Origin: Synechococcus sp. SB0662_bin_14
GTDB lineage: Bacteria > Cyanobacteriota > Cyanobacteriia > PCC-6307 > Cyanobiaceae
Assembly: GCA_009840445.1 (NCBI GenBank)
Contig: VXNS01000076.1
Span: 1 to 36,512, forward strand
Reading direction: 5' to 3'
DNA: 36,512 nt
The notes below the pieces were generated by a model. The model worked only from the letters and a program-made list of their open reading frames with translations. It had not been told where the DNA came from and did no database searches. A program made the translations under genes and the position numbers. Position 1 is the first letter of the stretch. The number at the start of each line of letters is the position of its first letter. Positions 1-8,483 of the stretch are shown piece after piece.

Positions 1-356
1 CCTCACGAACGCTTCCTATTCCCTGAAGAGGTCCTCCCACGTGGTAACGCTCTCTGAATCCACGGGGAGATGACCCCAACGGCAAAGCAAAGCTGACGGC
101 TTTTCCGGTAAGCTACCTTTGTTCACTCAGCAGCAGGTGGGACGACTACTGGCCCTCCACAAGGTTCACGTCATCCCGAAAGCCTCGCCGGCTGAGACTT
201 ATCCCCCATCGGGAGGAGGTGTTTGTGTCCCACAGTTGTATCGTCGAGGGTCTGCCGCTTGCGGAGAAAGCCTCTTAACATGTCTTCGTGCTGCCTTCAG
301 CAGCGCGAGCTGTGACAGATCGCTGAGGTTCCGATAATCACCGGACCCGACGAGAG
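1..356. other. Left-edge region without a recognised gene
   Basis: No open frame here looks like a real protein on either strand, and no tRNA, tmRNA, SRP RNA or RNase P RNA signature was recognised. Several short complementary stretches are present, so an unrecognised structured RNA or a long 5' leader cannot be excluded. It lies between the window edge and a strong hairpin at 357-383. Confidence 0.3.
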
Positions 357-383
357 CCCCTGGCCAGAACTCCTGGCCAGGGG
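357..383 (+). terminator. Strong hairpin, possible terminator
   Basis: A perfect 11-bp inverted repeat (CCCCTGGCCAG and its complement) encloses a 5-nt loop, AACTC. It is followed by GCATCGTTTTC, a short and imperfect T-run. This fits an intrinsic terminator for a transcript entering from the left edge, or the 3' end of a small RNA. It lies 75 bp before the pterin dehydratase-like gene. The stem is certain; the function is inferred. Confidence 0.5.
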
Positions 384-458
384 CATCGTTTTCCGGCCAG
401 TCTCCAGCCTGGCGTGTGACATACTGAGCGTGCCCACACAAGCTAGGGACTTCTCGCC

Positions 459-737
459 ATGGCGCTTGAGGAAGCCGTAATCAACACCAAACTGCAAGAG
501 CTGGGTACGGGCTGGCAACGTCAAGGGAAGCACTTGGTTCTCCGTGGAACGTTCAGGGACTTTGTGGACGCCATGGCCTTCGCACAGACCATCACGCCTC
601 TTGCGGAAAACCAGGGCCACCATCCGGACCTGGAGATTGGCTGGGGGCGTTGTACGGTACTGCTCACAACACATGACGCCGGTGGGCTAACCGAGAAAGA
701 TTTCAACCTGGCAAAAGCCATTGACCGCATTCGGTGA
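459..737 (+). CDS. Pterin-4a-carbinolamine dehydratase-like protein
   Basis: This 92-residue protein is the normal length for the PCD/DCoH family, which dehydrates 4a-hydroxytetrahydrobiopterin. The catalytic signature is readable in order: E50, H54-H55-P56, W62, H72 and a following Asp near residue 81, so the active site looks intact. The ATG at 459 is preceded by a weak purine-rich stretch (AGGGA). In alpha-cyanobacteria a PCD-like gene (acRAF, a Rubisco assembly factor) often lies beside the alpha-carboxysome cluster. The neighbours that would show this lie outside the window, so either role is possible. The gene converges on the cyAbrB gene across a 97-bp gap holding a strong hairpin. Confidence 0.85.
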   Translation: MALEEAVINTKLQELGTGWQRQGKHLVLRGTFRDFVDAMAFAQTITPLAENQGHHPDLEIGWGRCTVLLTTHDAGGLTEKDFNLAKAIDRIR

Positions 738-798
738 ACCAAACTCTGTGACGCAGAGACAGGTTCTTCTCAGCGGAAAAACCTGCCCCACGGACAAG

Positions 799-826
799 AG
801 CAATCCCCGGCAGACCGGGGATTGCT
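799..826. terminator. Hairpin between convergent genes
   Basis: A perfect 12-bp inverted repeat (AGCAATCCCCGG and its complement) has a CAGA loop. It sits between the convergent pterin dehydratase-like gene and the cyAbrB gene. Neither side has a long U-run directly after the stem, but the position suits a shared bidirectional terminator. Confidence 0.6.
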
Positions 827-834
827 GGCTTGCA

Positions 835-1611
835 TCAGGCATCCCAACGCTCTGGACGGGAGGATTGATCCAGCTTGCGCAAGGAGTCTTCCCACGAATC
901 CACGGGGGATGCTTGGGGTGAGGGCTGCTGTGGAGCGGTGCTGGGGGGATTGGCCGGTGCGGAGGAGGCGACAGGCGCAGGCTGTGGGACGGGAGGGGCG
1001 TCAAGCGCCGGAGGCGCAGCCGGAGCGGCCACTGGAGCTGGAGGCGCAATCGGGATTGGCGTTGGAATTGGCGCCGGGGCAACGGGGAGTGCTGGAGGCG
1101 CAGCCGGAGCGGCCACCGGAGCATCCTGGGAGGCAACGGAGGCTGTTGTCTCCAGTTCCAGGAGTGGAGTGGGAGATACGGGAGCGGTAGCGGATGGTTC
1201 CTTCGGCGCTTCCCCAGGGACAGATGCACCTGCCATCATGTCTTCCGAGCGATGCTTGGGGATAAGGCGAATGCCTTTCCGTTCCAGCTTGATGTCAAAC
1301 TCGTCTCCTGGCTTTAACCCCAGCACAGAGGTGTAGGCCTTGCCGACGAGTAAGTTGCCGTTGAAATGCACCTTGGCAATGTAGCTGAGCTTGCGGCCTA
1401 CTGAATCTCTACGGCTAGCGCTTTCTCCAGCGCCACCGAAGCTCATCCCCTTGGCTTCCAGCAGGGCCTCATAGAAGGCCGTGTAGTTTAGACGCTGAGA
1501 GCCAGAGCCGTCCTTGCGGGGGCTAACGTAGCCACATGCCCGCACCACCTCTGATTTGGGCATAGAACCCAGCTCTTTGACTTTGGACAGCAGTTCAGGA
1601 CCTCGAAGCAT
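835..1611 (-). CDS. cyAbrB-family DNA-binding regulator with long Pro/Ala-rich tail
   Basis: The first ~125 residues match the cyanobacterial AbrB family. An N-terminal block (GPELLSKVKEL, then ACGYVS) is followed by a basic segment (GRKLSYIAKVHFNGNLLVG) and the AbrB-type swapped-hairpin region (LGLKPGDEFDIKL). Such proteins usually end near 130-150 residues and act as global regulators of carbon/nitrogen genes. Here 258 residues are encoded. From about residue 145 the protein is a low-complexity Pro/Ala/Val tail with repeated units such as PVAAPAAPPA. The end is short and charged (SWEDSLRKLDQ). The start ATG at 1611 is the natural family start. The tail is read from one uninterrupted frame and so is probably real. 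Confidence 0.85.
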   Translation of the reverse strand: MLRGPELLSKVKELGSMPKSEVVRACGYVSPRKDGSGSQRLNYTAFYEALLEAKGMSFGGAGESASRRDSVGRKLSYIAKVHFNGNLLVGKAYTSVLGLKPGDEFDIKLERKGIRLIPKHRSEDMMAGASVPGEAPKEPSATAPVSPTPLLELETTASVASQDAPVAAPAAPPALPVAPAPIPTPIPIAPPAPVAAPAAPPALDAPPVPQPAPVASSAPANPPSTAPQQPSPQASPVDSWEDSLRKLDQSSRPERWDA

Positions 1612-1916
1612 GTTTAGACACTCGATGGGTACACTTCATATCCTAACCTAATCATCTTAGTGTTGATGCTATCTGAACTATGAGAAGATAGTTGAGATTG
1701 CCAACAGCATGGGTTCAGCGGCTGATCAAGCATCCACCAGACCCCTGGGGGTGGCCATAAGGATAAGGAAACGGACGGCCATGGGGTTTATTCTCGTGAC
1801 AAAGGCCCCTGTCTGTACTGTACGGACCACCACCCTCTCGAGAGGCGGGGTACGGCTCAACCGCAGGGAACCATGGGCACTGGGGGCGTTTGTCTACATT
1901 GACTTGGGCTGAACGG

Positions 1917-3440
1917 ATGCATGCAACCCAGGCCAGCATGGCAAAACACCTTACGACGTTAAGGGCGACCCTGGCTCACCCATGCGTCTCCCTTGGCCTG
2001 ACCAGTGTTGCCGGAGCGCTGGCTGGGTTCAGTGTGGTCCCTTGGGGGGCGCCTCCGCTGCTGTGGTTGACCCTGGTTCCCCTCTGGGAGGCCGTGAGTC
2101 GCCGCTCTATTGCCCAAGGCCTGATGCCGGCGGCTGGTTGGGGTGGGGCTGCTCTACTCACGAGCCACATCTGGCTGCTTTGGCTTCATCCTCTGGACTG
2201 GCTGGGTGTCCCCAACCTGTTGAGCCGTCCGCTCACCGTGTTGCTCTGGTTGCTGGTGGGTGGAGGCGGGGCGCTGGTTGTGGGCCTTTGGTGGTGGCTG
2301 GCGCGCTTTTACCCGTTGCCAGGGTGCCGCGGTGCATTGACCCTGGCCCTGCTGTGGGGATGCGGTGAGGTGCTGCTGGCCCATGGCCCCCTGTTCTGGT
2401 TGGGACTGAGTACGGTGGCGGCGCCCCATGATCGTGCCCTGGCCGGTCTCGGCAGCTTGGCAGGGCCAGGGTTATTGGCGGCTGTTCAGGTGTTGGCGGG
2501 CTGGTGGCTCTGGCGTTGCCGTAAGGCTCCGTCAGGTGAGCGCAGTCGCTGGTTGGCCGGAGGGGCCGTCATGGTCATTGCATTCCATGGTCTTGGCCTC
2601 GTGGCCTTGGTGGACACCCAGGGGCCGCCAATTCGCATGGGGGTGCTACAACCGGTCATCCCGACGCGGCAGAAATTTACCTGGGCAGCCATGGTGGCGC
2701 TGGAGCGACGCCTCACGCTGGCCATGAACCGCGCTGTTCAACGGGGAGCGCCATGGTTGCTCCTTCCTGAAGGAACCCTGGCCCTGGATCAATCCCCTCC
2801 CACGGTGGACGGCATTGGACTGGTCACCGGTGGGTTTCGCCGCGAGCAGAAGGGGCTACGCAGCAGCCTGCTGGTGTACCCGGCTGGCGCCCGTGATGCC
2901 ACCATGGCTTTGGATAAGCACCGCTTGGTGCTGCTGGGAGAATGGCTTCCATGGCGTGGACTGCTGGCCAACGACGGCCTTTCTGCGGTTGGTGGTCTCC
3001 AGCCAGGGCCAGCGGAGCGGCTTTTGGCGGGCAAGCCCTTGCCATGGCGGGCCGGAGTGGCCATCTGCTACGAAATCAGCCAGGCCCACGGGTTGGCGGA
3101 AGCTACCCATGACGGGGCCCAACTGCTGCTGGCGGTGGCCAACCTGGACCCCTATCCCGGGCTGCTGCACCAGCAGTTTCTGGCCCTCGCTCAGCAACGG
3201 GCCATTGAAAACGGCCGTTGGCTGGTGGTGGTCAGCAACACCGGCCCTACAGCCCTCATCAACAGCCAAGGGAAAATCACGGCGCAACTGGATCCTGCCG
3301 TGGTGGCCTCCACCGTCTGGGACGTCCCCCTGGGCACAGGGCTCACCCCCTATAGCCGCATAGGGGACTGGCCTCTCGTGATCTCCGGCCTGCTGTTGGC
3401 GCTCAACCGCCGCCCCATGCACCAGCCCTCCAGCCCATGA
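1917..3440 (+). CDS. lnt: Apolipoprotein N-acyltransferase
   Basis: Lnt transfers the third acyl chain to the N-terminal cysteine of lipoproteins in the inner membrane. The first ~230 residues hold about six hydrophobic membrane segments (for example VVPWGAPPLLWLTLVPLW). The rest is a nitrilase-like (CN hydrolase) domain. The catalytic triad is visible as E285 in LLPEGT, K334 in DKHRLVLLGEWLPW and C384 in GVAICYEIS, close to E267-K335-C387 of the E. coli enzyme. The frame opens at a TTG at 1890. ATG at 1917 or 1938 is more likely, and 1917 is used here. The end has a short Arg-rich tail. The tRNA-Ala gene lies 49 bp downstream on the other strand. Confidence 0.93.
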   Translation: MHATQASMAKHLTTLRATLAHPCVSLGLTSVAGALAGFSVVPWGAPPLLWLTLVPLWEAVSRRSIAQGLMPAAGWGGAALLTSHIWLLWLHPLDWLGVPNLLSRPLTVLLWLLVGGGGALVVGLWWWLARFYPLPGCRGALTLALLWGCGEVLLAHGPLFWLGLSTVAAPHDRALAGLGSLAGPGLLAAVQVLAGWWLWRCRKAPSGERSRWLAGGAVMVIAFHGLGLVALVDTQGPPIRMGVLQPVIPTRQKFTWAAMVALERRLTLAMNRAVQRGAPWLLLPEGTLALDQSPPTVDGIGLVTGGFRREQKGLRSSLLVYPAGARDATMALDKHRLVLLGEWLPWRGLLANDGLSAVGGLQPGPAERLLAGKPLPWRAGVAICYEISQAHGLAEATHDGAQLLLAVANLDPYPGLLHQQFLALAQQRAIENGRWLVVVSNTGPTALINSQGKITAQLDPAVVASTVWDVPLGTGLTPYSRIGDWPLVISGLLLALNRRPMHQPSSP

Positions 3441-3489
3441 GATACCCCACCAACCACGGCAGGCCTGGCTGGGTGGTGACGGTGATGAA

Positions 3490-3562
3490 TGGAGCCAAGG
3501 AGACTCGAACTCCTGACCCCCTGCATGCCATGCAGGTGCTCTACCAACTGAGCTATGGCCCC
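3490..3562 (-). tRNA. tRNA-Ala (anticodon GGC)
   Basis: Read on the minus strand, the 73-nt gene starts GGGGCCATAGCTCAG and ends TTGGCTCCA. It has a 7-bp acceptor stem (one G-T pair) and a D-loop with TTGGTAGAG. The anticodon arm has stem CCTGC/GCAGG and loop ATGGCAT, giving anticodon GGC, and the T-loop is TTCGAGT. The last base A at 3490 is the discriminator and CCA is not encoded, as is common in cyanobacteria. It marks the edge of the accessory region that follows. Confidence 0.97.
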
Positions 3563-3705
3563 GGTGGGATGTTTGGGGAGCACTCCCCAGGTCCCGTTAA
3601 GGCATAGATATAGCAGATCCTTGACCGGATGCGCAAGGCCTGCCTAGCGCCATCCCCCACGGCCTTGGGTGGGGCTGCTTGCCTTTGAAGAAGGCGTGAT
3701 TTGCG

Positions 3706-4240
3706 CTGGTCAAGGGAGCCGTCAGCAAAGGCGTGGTGAGCCGCACTTGGCGCCGCGGTGAAGGGGGATTGGCAAGCATGGCGCAGCCACAGCCCGCCGT
3801 GTTGACCATCGACGGCGCCGCGGGTATCGATGCGGCAGTTAAGGCTCTCCAGGGTGAGAGTCTGCCGATCCAACGCTGTATCCTTCACAAGCACCGTAAT
3901 CTTCTGGCTCACGCTCCCAGTCGGCTCCACGACGGGTTGAATGCGGACCCAATAGGGACATGATCTTCCATGCCCCTACTGGGTCCGCACGTGCAAGAGC
4001 GGCGCACAGCCTTCCTGTGAAACGGCGACTCAAACGGTGCGCCGTTACCGACAGCCTTGCGGAAGACGGTGAGCGATTGTTCGACTTCATCCGCCTGCAT
4101 CCGGCCCTGTGGAAAGCAGTGCGCTACCAACGCCATTGAACAGCTCAACAGGGAGTTCAGCCACCGCATCAAAACCCGGACCCTCCTCTTCCGCCATCTT
4201 CCTTCCAGACACACCCGACATGGGCGTGCGAGCATCCCTT
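3706..4240 (+). pseudogene. Decayed IS256-family transposase fragment
   Basis: Three reading frames in succession encode consecutive pieces of a mutator/IS256-type transposase. Frame one (about 3733-3960) has VLTIDGAAG with a catalytic Asp, then PIQRCILHKHRN, the RC-x-x-H-K-x-RN signature. Frame two (3960-4133) has VKRRLKRCAVTDSLAEDGER. Frame three (about 4120-4206) has TNAIEQLNREF and HRIKTRT, with the catalytic Glu in TNAIEQL. The N-terminal half is missing and the C-terminal end has drifted. At least two frameshifts make it non-functional. No clear terminal inverted repeats were found. Confidence 0.85.
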
Positions 4241-4258
4241 GACCATCGGGGAGGCGGA

Positions 4259-4690
4259 TTACTGCATCTGTTCCTGAACGGCTGGGACAGGTGCTTCGTC
4301 AAGAACGACAAGCTGAATGCGCACGTCGTTTGACCGTGCAGCAGCCCAATGGTAGACACCCGCAGGCAACGTCAGGATGCTTCCGGCTGGATAGACGGTC
4401 TCCTTCGTGGGGTCGACTGTCTTGCCGTCGCCCCATGACAGGTCCCCTGTCAAGACTGTCAGAAGCCGAAGGCCCCTGGCCGTAGCATGGGGTGGAACCA
4501 CGTCACCTGCCCGCAGGTCAAGCAAGGCAACAACAGGTGTTCCCCCATCTGAAACCGCAAGTGCCGTCAGATAAGCCACCCCGTAAACCTGTTTCTTGGG
4601 GAGAGAATGAATATCGAGAAGAGAGGTCTGTTGGGCTACAGACGCCAGAGGGACCATGCCGATCAGTGCAATGGAAAGAAAATGTACCAT
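4259..4690 (-). CDS. Exported cupin-domain protein
   Basis: About 143 residues from the ATG at 4690. The frame extends upstream to 4780, but the segment from residue 31 of that frame (MVHFLSIALIGMVPLASVAQQ) is a clear Sec signal peptide and makes the better start. The mature part looks like a small single-domain cupin: VVPPHATARGLRLLTVLTGDLSWGD, then YPAGSILTLPAGVYHWA. It has His residues in both cupin motifs, but the set is not complete, so metal binding is uncertain. Such proteins are periplasmic and of unknown substrate. It is divergent from the heme receptor gene. A link to heme is possible but unproven. Confidence 0.75.
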   Translation of the reverse strand: MVHFLSIALIGMVPLASVAQQTSLLDIHSLPKKQVYGVAYLTALAVSDGGTPVVALLDLRAGDVVPPHATARGLRLLTVLTGDLSWGDGKTVDPTKETVYPAGSILTLPAGVYHWAAARSNDVRIQLVVLDEAPVPAVQEQMQ

Positions 4691-4780
4691 CCTGGCAACA
4701 CATTGCGAAGGCCATGACGGTTGCCCAGGGGATATGTTGCGGTCATTTCGGTTCTGATGGCATTGAAGCAATTTTGTCAT

Positions 4781-5213
4781 CCAAATTATAGGGACTTACA
4801 CAGGAGGATGGTGCCGAAGCGCCAAAACCCCTGGCCAGTACTTGCCGTTGGCGGTCATCTCATAGATCTCAATCTGGTCTCAAGGGAAGCCGAGTTGCTG
4901 GCGCCACCCTCAAGCCCAATCACCGTCGAGCATGGCATCCAACGTTGTCATGCCAATCGCTTTACACAGGGAAATGATTAGGTGGCCTAAATCGCTTCAC
5001 CTTCAGTATCGCCATACAAGCTCTTGCTGAAAAGCCTGTGCTGGAGCGGCTTTTCTACGACGTTTTGCGATGGAAACCCTGAGTCCAAGCACATGGCCTT
5101 GTCGTATTTATTATGTGTGCATGTATTGTATCTTGTTTATAGGAGTAAAATGTGTCTCCCCGCTAGATTTTTTGATATTCTATCTTTAAGTTCGCCCTTC
5201 GTCCTCTTTTTAC
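4781..5213. promoter_or_regulatory. AT-rich leader upstream of the heme receptor
   Basis: The stretch contains no credible protein gene. The right part (about 5105-5210) is strikingly AT-rich for this genome (for example TATTTATTATG and TTTGATATTCTATC) and presumably carries the receptor promoter. Several -10-like hexamers are present, but I cannot single one out. A classical Fur box was looked for and not convincingly found. The left part (4781-5020) may be decayed coding DNA. Confidence 0.4.
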
Positions 5214-7490
5214 ATGTTCCTGCACCAGCATGTTTTGGCTTCACCACCAAAAGGTTTGGCCAGTTTTCTGGTCTTGGCATTGGGTTTAAGCCTATCGGTT
5301 GGTGGGCCAGCCCAGGGCCAGGAGCAGCCCGATACATCCGACGTCGTCGTTGAGTTGCCGGAAATCAAGGTTTTTGGCGCCGCCTGGGATGGGCGCAATC
5401 TTCTTGAAACCCCCAGTGCTGTTACGGTGATTGATGGGGAAGACATGGATCGTCTTCAGCCTTCAAACTATGAAGACCTGCTGATTGACGTACCTGGCCT
5501 GGTGATTCAGGGTGGGCGAGGTGTGGCCCAGGAGCCCAATATCCGCGGCTTTCAAGATGAGCAGGTTGTGATTCGCGTCGATGGGGTCCGTCAAAACTTT
5601 AACCTCCAGCACCGCGGCCGCTTTTTTGTGGATCCATCTCTATTGAAGCAGGTTGAAGTCCTGAGGGGAGGGGCTTCCGCAATGTTTGGCTCTGGAGCAC
5701 TTGGTGGTGTCATTTCCCTTGAGACCAAGGATACCAGTGATATTCTCAAGCCTGGAGAGACATGGGGAAGCCAGGTGAACGTTGGCTTTAATAGTCAAGG
5801 GAGTCAGACATTGCGGGCTGTAACAGCAGCTTTTGCGCAGGAGAATCTGGATATGGTTGCCTTCTTCTCGCAACGTTTAATGCCAATCGATCCTGAAGAT
5901 GGTAATAATGTTAAAATTCTAGATTCTGCTGTTGATAATTTGAATGGAATGGTCAAAATGACCATGGTACCAAACGATGATCATAAACTTTCAATTGACG
6001 GGAGAATCTACACTGACAGTGGCCAAGTTCCAAATACCGCAAACCAAGATACGAATGTAGAAAATGACGAAGATAATAATAGAAATAGGGTGGCAGACCG
6101 TAATCTTGATCATCAGCAATACAGAATCAAGTGGAACTATACACCATCTAACAATGAATTGATCAATCTATCAACATTAGTCTACTATAACGAAACTCGT
6201 GTAGAAGAAACAAATTTAGGCTTGGATACTTCGAGGGATGGGGGAAGATTCGATACGACCAAGATGGCAACCATTGGTGTTGATATAACCAACTCATCTG
6301 ACATCAATTTTGGTGAGATACCTGTAGCGCTTGCCTATGGATTGGAATTCTTCAAGGATGATCATCGCGCCACTCGTGATGAAAATGACCGCCCTGAGTC
6401 TCCAACTGCCCAACGCTCCTTTTATGCCGGCTTTGCGCAAGCAGAGCTGAGTCTTTCACCGAAGTTCACTTTGAGTTCTGGTTTGCGCTACGACGCTTTT
6501 ACGCTTGATCCTCCAGATCATATGGAGAGTGGTAAAGAGTTTCAACAGCGTAAGGAAAGCTCTTTATCCCCTTGGCTTGGCTTGAATTGGCAACCTTTGG
6601 ACCATCTGCAGTTCTTTACGATTGTTTCCCAGGCTTTTCGAGCGCCAAGCTTAACTGAAATGTATGCTCAAGAGACACATTTCATTGGTCCAGTATTTGA
6701 CGAGGGCCAGGTGGTTCTGAGACAAGTTCCCGTTATCGGCAGAGATGGTCAGCCGGCTATGCGTCCCGTTATCGGCCAAAATGGTCGGCCCGTTCTCGAT
6801 CCGATTACGAATCGGCCCCTAACGATGCCTGTTACACGTCCCGCTGGTCCTGATTTGCAACCTAATGTATTTCAACCAAATGAAGATCTCAAATCTGAAA
6901 AAGCAACTCAGATTGAAATTGGTACACGTTACCAACGTAGCAACATTATAGCATCAGGAGACCAATTATTACTTTCTGCAAATGCTTACTATATCGCTGT
7001 TGATGACTATATTGAAAGTTTTGTCAACAATGATATTAATAATAATATCACATCAACACGCAACGTTAATGCAGAGCTATCTGGATTTGAGGCTGAGATG
7101 GCCTATAATGCCCGATCCTGGTTCACCTCTGCCAACCTCACGATTCCCCGTGGCAGTGAAGAGGGAAGTTCAGGACAACTGTACAGTATTCCCCAGGATC
7201 GCTTCTCTGTAACCCTTGGCCTGAGACCGGATCCGAAATGGGAGGTTGGCTTGCGTTCCACCGTGGCTGGTGAGAGAAAGATCAACGATAACGAGAGTGA
7301 CTCCCGCAACACTGACAGCTTCGTAACCTTTGATCTATTTGCCAACCTCCGACTTGGTGACGACCCTTCCTCGGACGCTCTTCTTTCGTTTGGCATTGAC
7401 AACATAACCAACCAGAAATATAAACTTCATCCCAATGTTTTGCATAGCCCCGGTAGATCCGTTAAATTAAATACACAATTTAACTTTTGA
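5214..7490 (+). CDS. TonB-dependent heme/hemoprotein outer-membrane receptor
   Basis: 758 residues, the usual size for HemR/HmuR-type receptors. A signal peptide ends near AQGQEQ. A TonB-box-like start (DVVVELPEIKVFG) leads into a plug domain with ETPSAVTVID, NIRGFQDEQ and VEVLRGGASAMFGSGALGGV. A 22-stranded barrel follows and closes with a terminal Phe (NTQFNF). H133 in the plug (LQHRGRFFVDP) and H489 (QETHF) just after the FRAP box (475-478) align with the two heme-ligand histidines known in Yersinia HemR. The NPNL box is degenerate (QPNEDLKSE) and sits behind an insertion with two copies of a VIG-x-x-GxP motif. The central part (about 5860-7100) is AT-rich compared with both ends. It is followed after 3 bp by the heme-binding protein gene. 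Confidence 0.93.
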   Translation: MFLHQHVLASPPKGLASFLVLALGLSLSVGGPAQGQEQPDTSDVVVELPEIKVFGAAWDGRNLLETPSAVTVIDGEDMDRLQPSNYEDLLIDVPGLVIQGGRGVAQEPNIRGFQDEQVVIRVDGVRQNFNLQHRGRFFVDPSLLKQVEVLRGGASAMFGSGALGGVISLETKDTSDILKPGETWGSQVNVGFNSQGSQTLRAVTAAFAQENLDMVAFFSQRLMPIDPEDGNNVKILDSAVDNLNGMVKMTMVPNDDHKLSIDGRIYTDSGQVPNTANQDTNVENDEDNNRNRVADRNLDHQQYRIKWNYTPSNNELINLSTLVYYNETRVEETNLGLDTSRDGGRFDTTKMATIGVDITNSSDINFGEIPVALAYGLEFFKDDHRATRDENDRPESPTAQRSFYAGFAQAELSLSPKFTLSSGLRYDAFTLDPPDHMESGKEFQQRKESSLSPWLGLNWQPLDHLQFFTIVSQAFRAPSLTEMYAQETHFIGPVFDEGQVVLRQVPVIGRDGQPAMRPVIGQNGRPVLDPITNRPLTMPVTRPAGPDLQPNVFQPNEDLKSEKATQIEIGTRYQRSNIIASGDQLLLSANAYYIAVDDYIESFVNNDINNNITSTRNVNAELSGFEAEMAYNARSWFTSANLTIPRGSEEGSSGQLYSIPQDRFSVTLGLRPDPKWEVGLRSTVAGERKINDNESDSRNTDSFVTFDLFANLRLGDDPSSDALLSFGIDNITNQKYKLHPNVLHSPGRSVKLNTQFNF

Positions 7491-7493
7491 ATT

Positions 7494-8462
7494 ATGTTGT
7501 GTATGTCTTCCACGGCACTTTCTCAATTCTTGAAAACTGCTTTTCGTTTTCGCGACAAAGCCGTTTCTGTTCCGTGGCGCCAGCTTCGGGCTAGCCAATT
7601 CATGACAGCAGCCGTCGCTGCGATGGCTGGCTTTCTCCTTCATGCTCCAGCCCAGGCCCAAGACTTGACCAGGCGGATTGTTGTGGCTGGTGGAGACCTC
7701 ACGGAGATCGTTTTTGCCCTTGATGCTGAAGATCAGCTTGTCGGTGTTGATCAAACATCCACATGGCCGCCGCAAGCACAAGATCTTCCCCAGATTGGCT
7801 ATGTGAGACGCCTATCTGCAGAAGGCATTCTGTCTCTGGATCCCGACTTGCTGATTGCCGCCCATGATGCCGGCCCGGATCTGGCGTTGCAGCAGCTTCG
7901 GCGGGCTGGTGTCCTGGTTGTGCAGGCGCCTGACGTGGACGGCGCCGACGGGGTGATGGCCAAGATCGCCCTGGTGGGGGAGATTCTCAATCGAGAAGAT
8001 GACGCCCAGGTCCTTGCGGCGCAGTTTCAAGCCGATCTGGCTGCCGTGCAGGCCAAGGTGGCAACCCTGACCCGGAAACCTCGGGTGTTGTTCATTCTTT
8101 CCATCGCGGGCAACGCGCCCATCGTCGGTGGCCACGACACCGCCGCAGACGACATCATCCGTCTTGCTGGCGCCACCAATGCGGCAGCAGCCGTCAGTGG
8201 CTATAAGCCCATGGGCCGGGAAGCCATTCTGGCGTCGCAGCCGGACGCGCTGTTGCTGATGAGTCACCATGCCGACACGTTTGGCGGTGCAGACGCGATC
8301 CTGATCCGTCCTGAATTCGCCCTCACTCCCGCCGGTCAAGCTGGTCATGCTGTGACCATGGACGGCTTGCTGCTGCTGGGCTTTGGACCCCGCACCCCTC
8401 AGGCCGTCGCCCAACTGGTGCGGGCCCTCCAGCCCCGGGCCGCTGTGGAAGCCGGTCTTTAA
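7494..8462 (+). CDS. hmuT: Periplasmic heme-binding protein of heme ABC importer
   Basis: 322 residues of the BtuF/HmuT cluster. They include a long N-terminal region and a signal sequence (MTAAVAAMAGFLLHAPAQAQ, residues 37-56), then RIVVAGGDLTEIVFAL and LVGVDQTSTWP. YVRRLSAEGILSLDPDLLIA follows, a pattern typical of HmuT rather than of siderophore-binding proteins. Later come VGGHDTAADDIIRLAG and LLLGFGPRTPQAV. The ATG at 7494 lies 3 bp after the receptor stop, so translation is probably coupled. A start at 7602 would give a more ordinary signal peptide. Its product should receive heme from the receptor and hand it to the permease encoded next. Confidence 0.9.
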   Translation: MLCMSSTALSQFLKTAFRFRDKAVSVPWRQLRASQFMTAAVAAMAGFLLHAPAQAQDLTRRIVVAGGDLTEIVFALDAEDQLVGVDQTSTWPPQAQDLPQIGYVRRLSAEGILSLDPDLLIAAHDAGPDLALQQLRRAGVLVVQAPDVDGADGVMAKIALVGEILNREDDAQVLAAQFQADLAAVQAKVATLTRKPRVLFILSIAGNAPIVGGHDTAADDIIRLAGATNAAAAVSGYKPMGREAILASQPDALLLMSHHADTFGGADAILIRPEFALTPAGQAGHAVTMDGLLLLGFGPRTPQAVAQLVRALQPRAAVEAGL

Positions 8463-8483
8463 CCCATGGGAGGACGTTGGAGG

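Noticed and set aside
4721-4981. Possible 86-residue protein upstream of the heme receptor
   Set aside because: Overlaps the cupin signal-peptide region, has no recognisable motif and no ribosome-binding site. At most it is decayed coding DNA.
5105-5213. Fur-box candidate around GATATTCTATC upstream of the heme receptor
   Set aside because: The match to the inverted-repeat consensus is too poor in this AT-rich stretch. Iron control is plausible but not shown.
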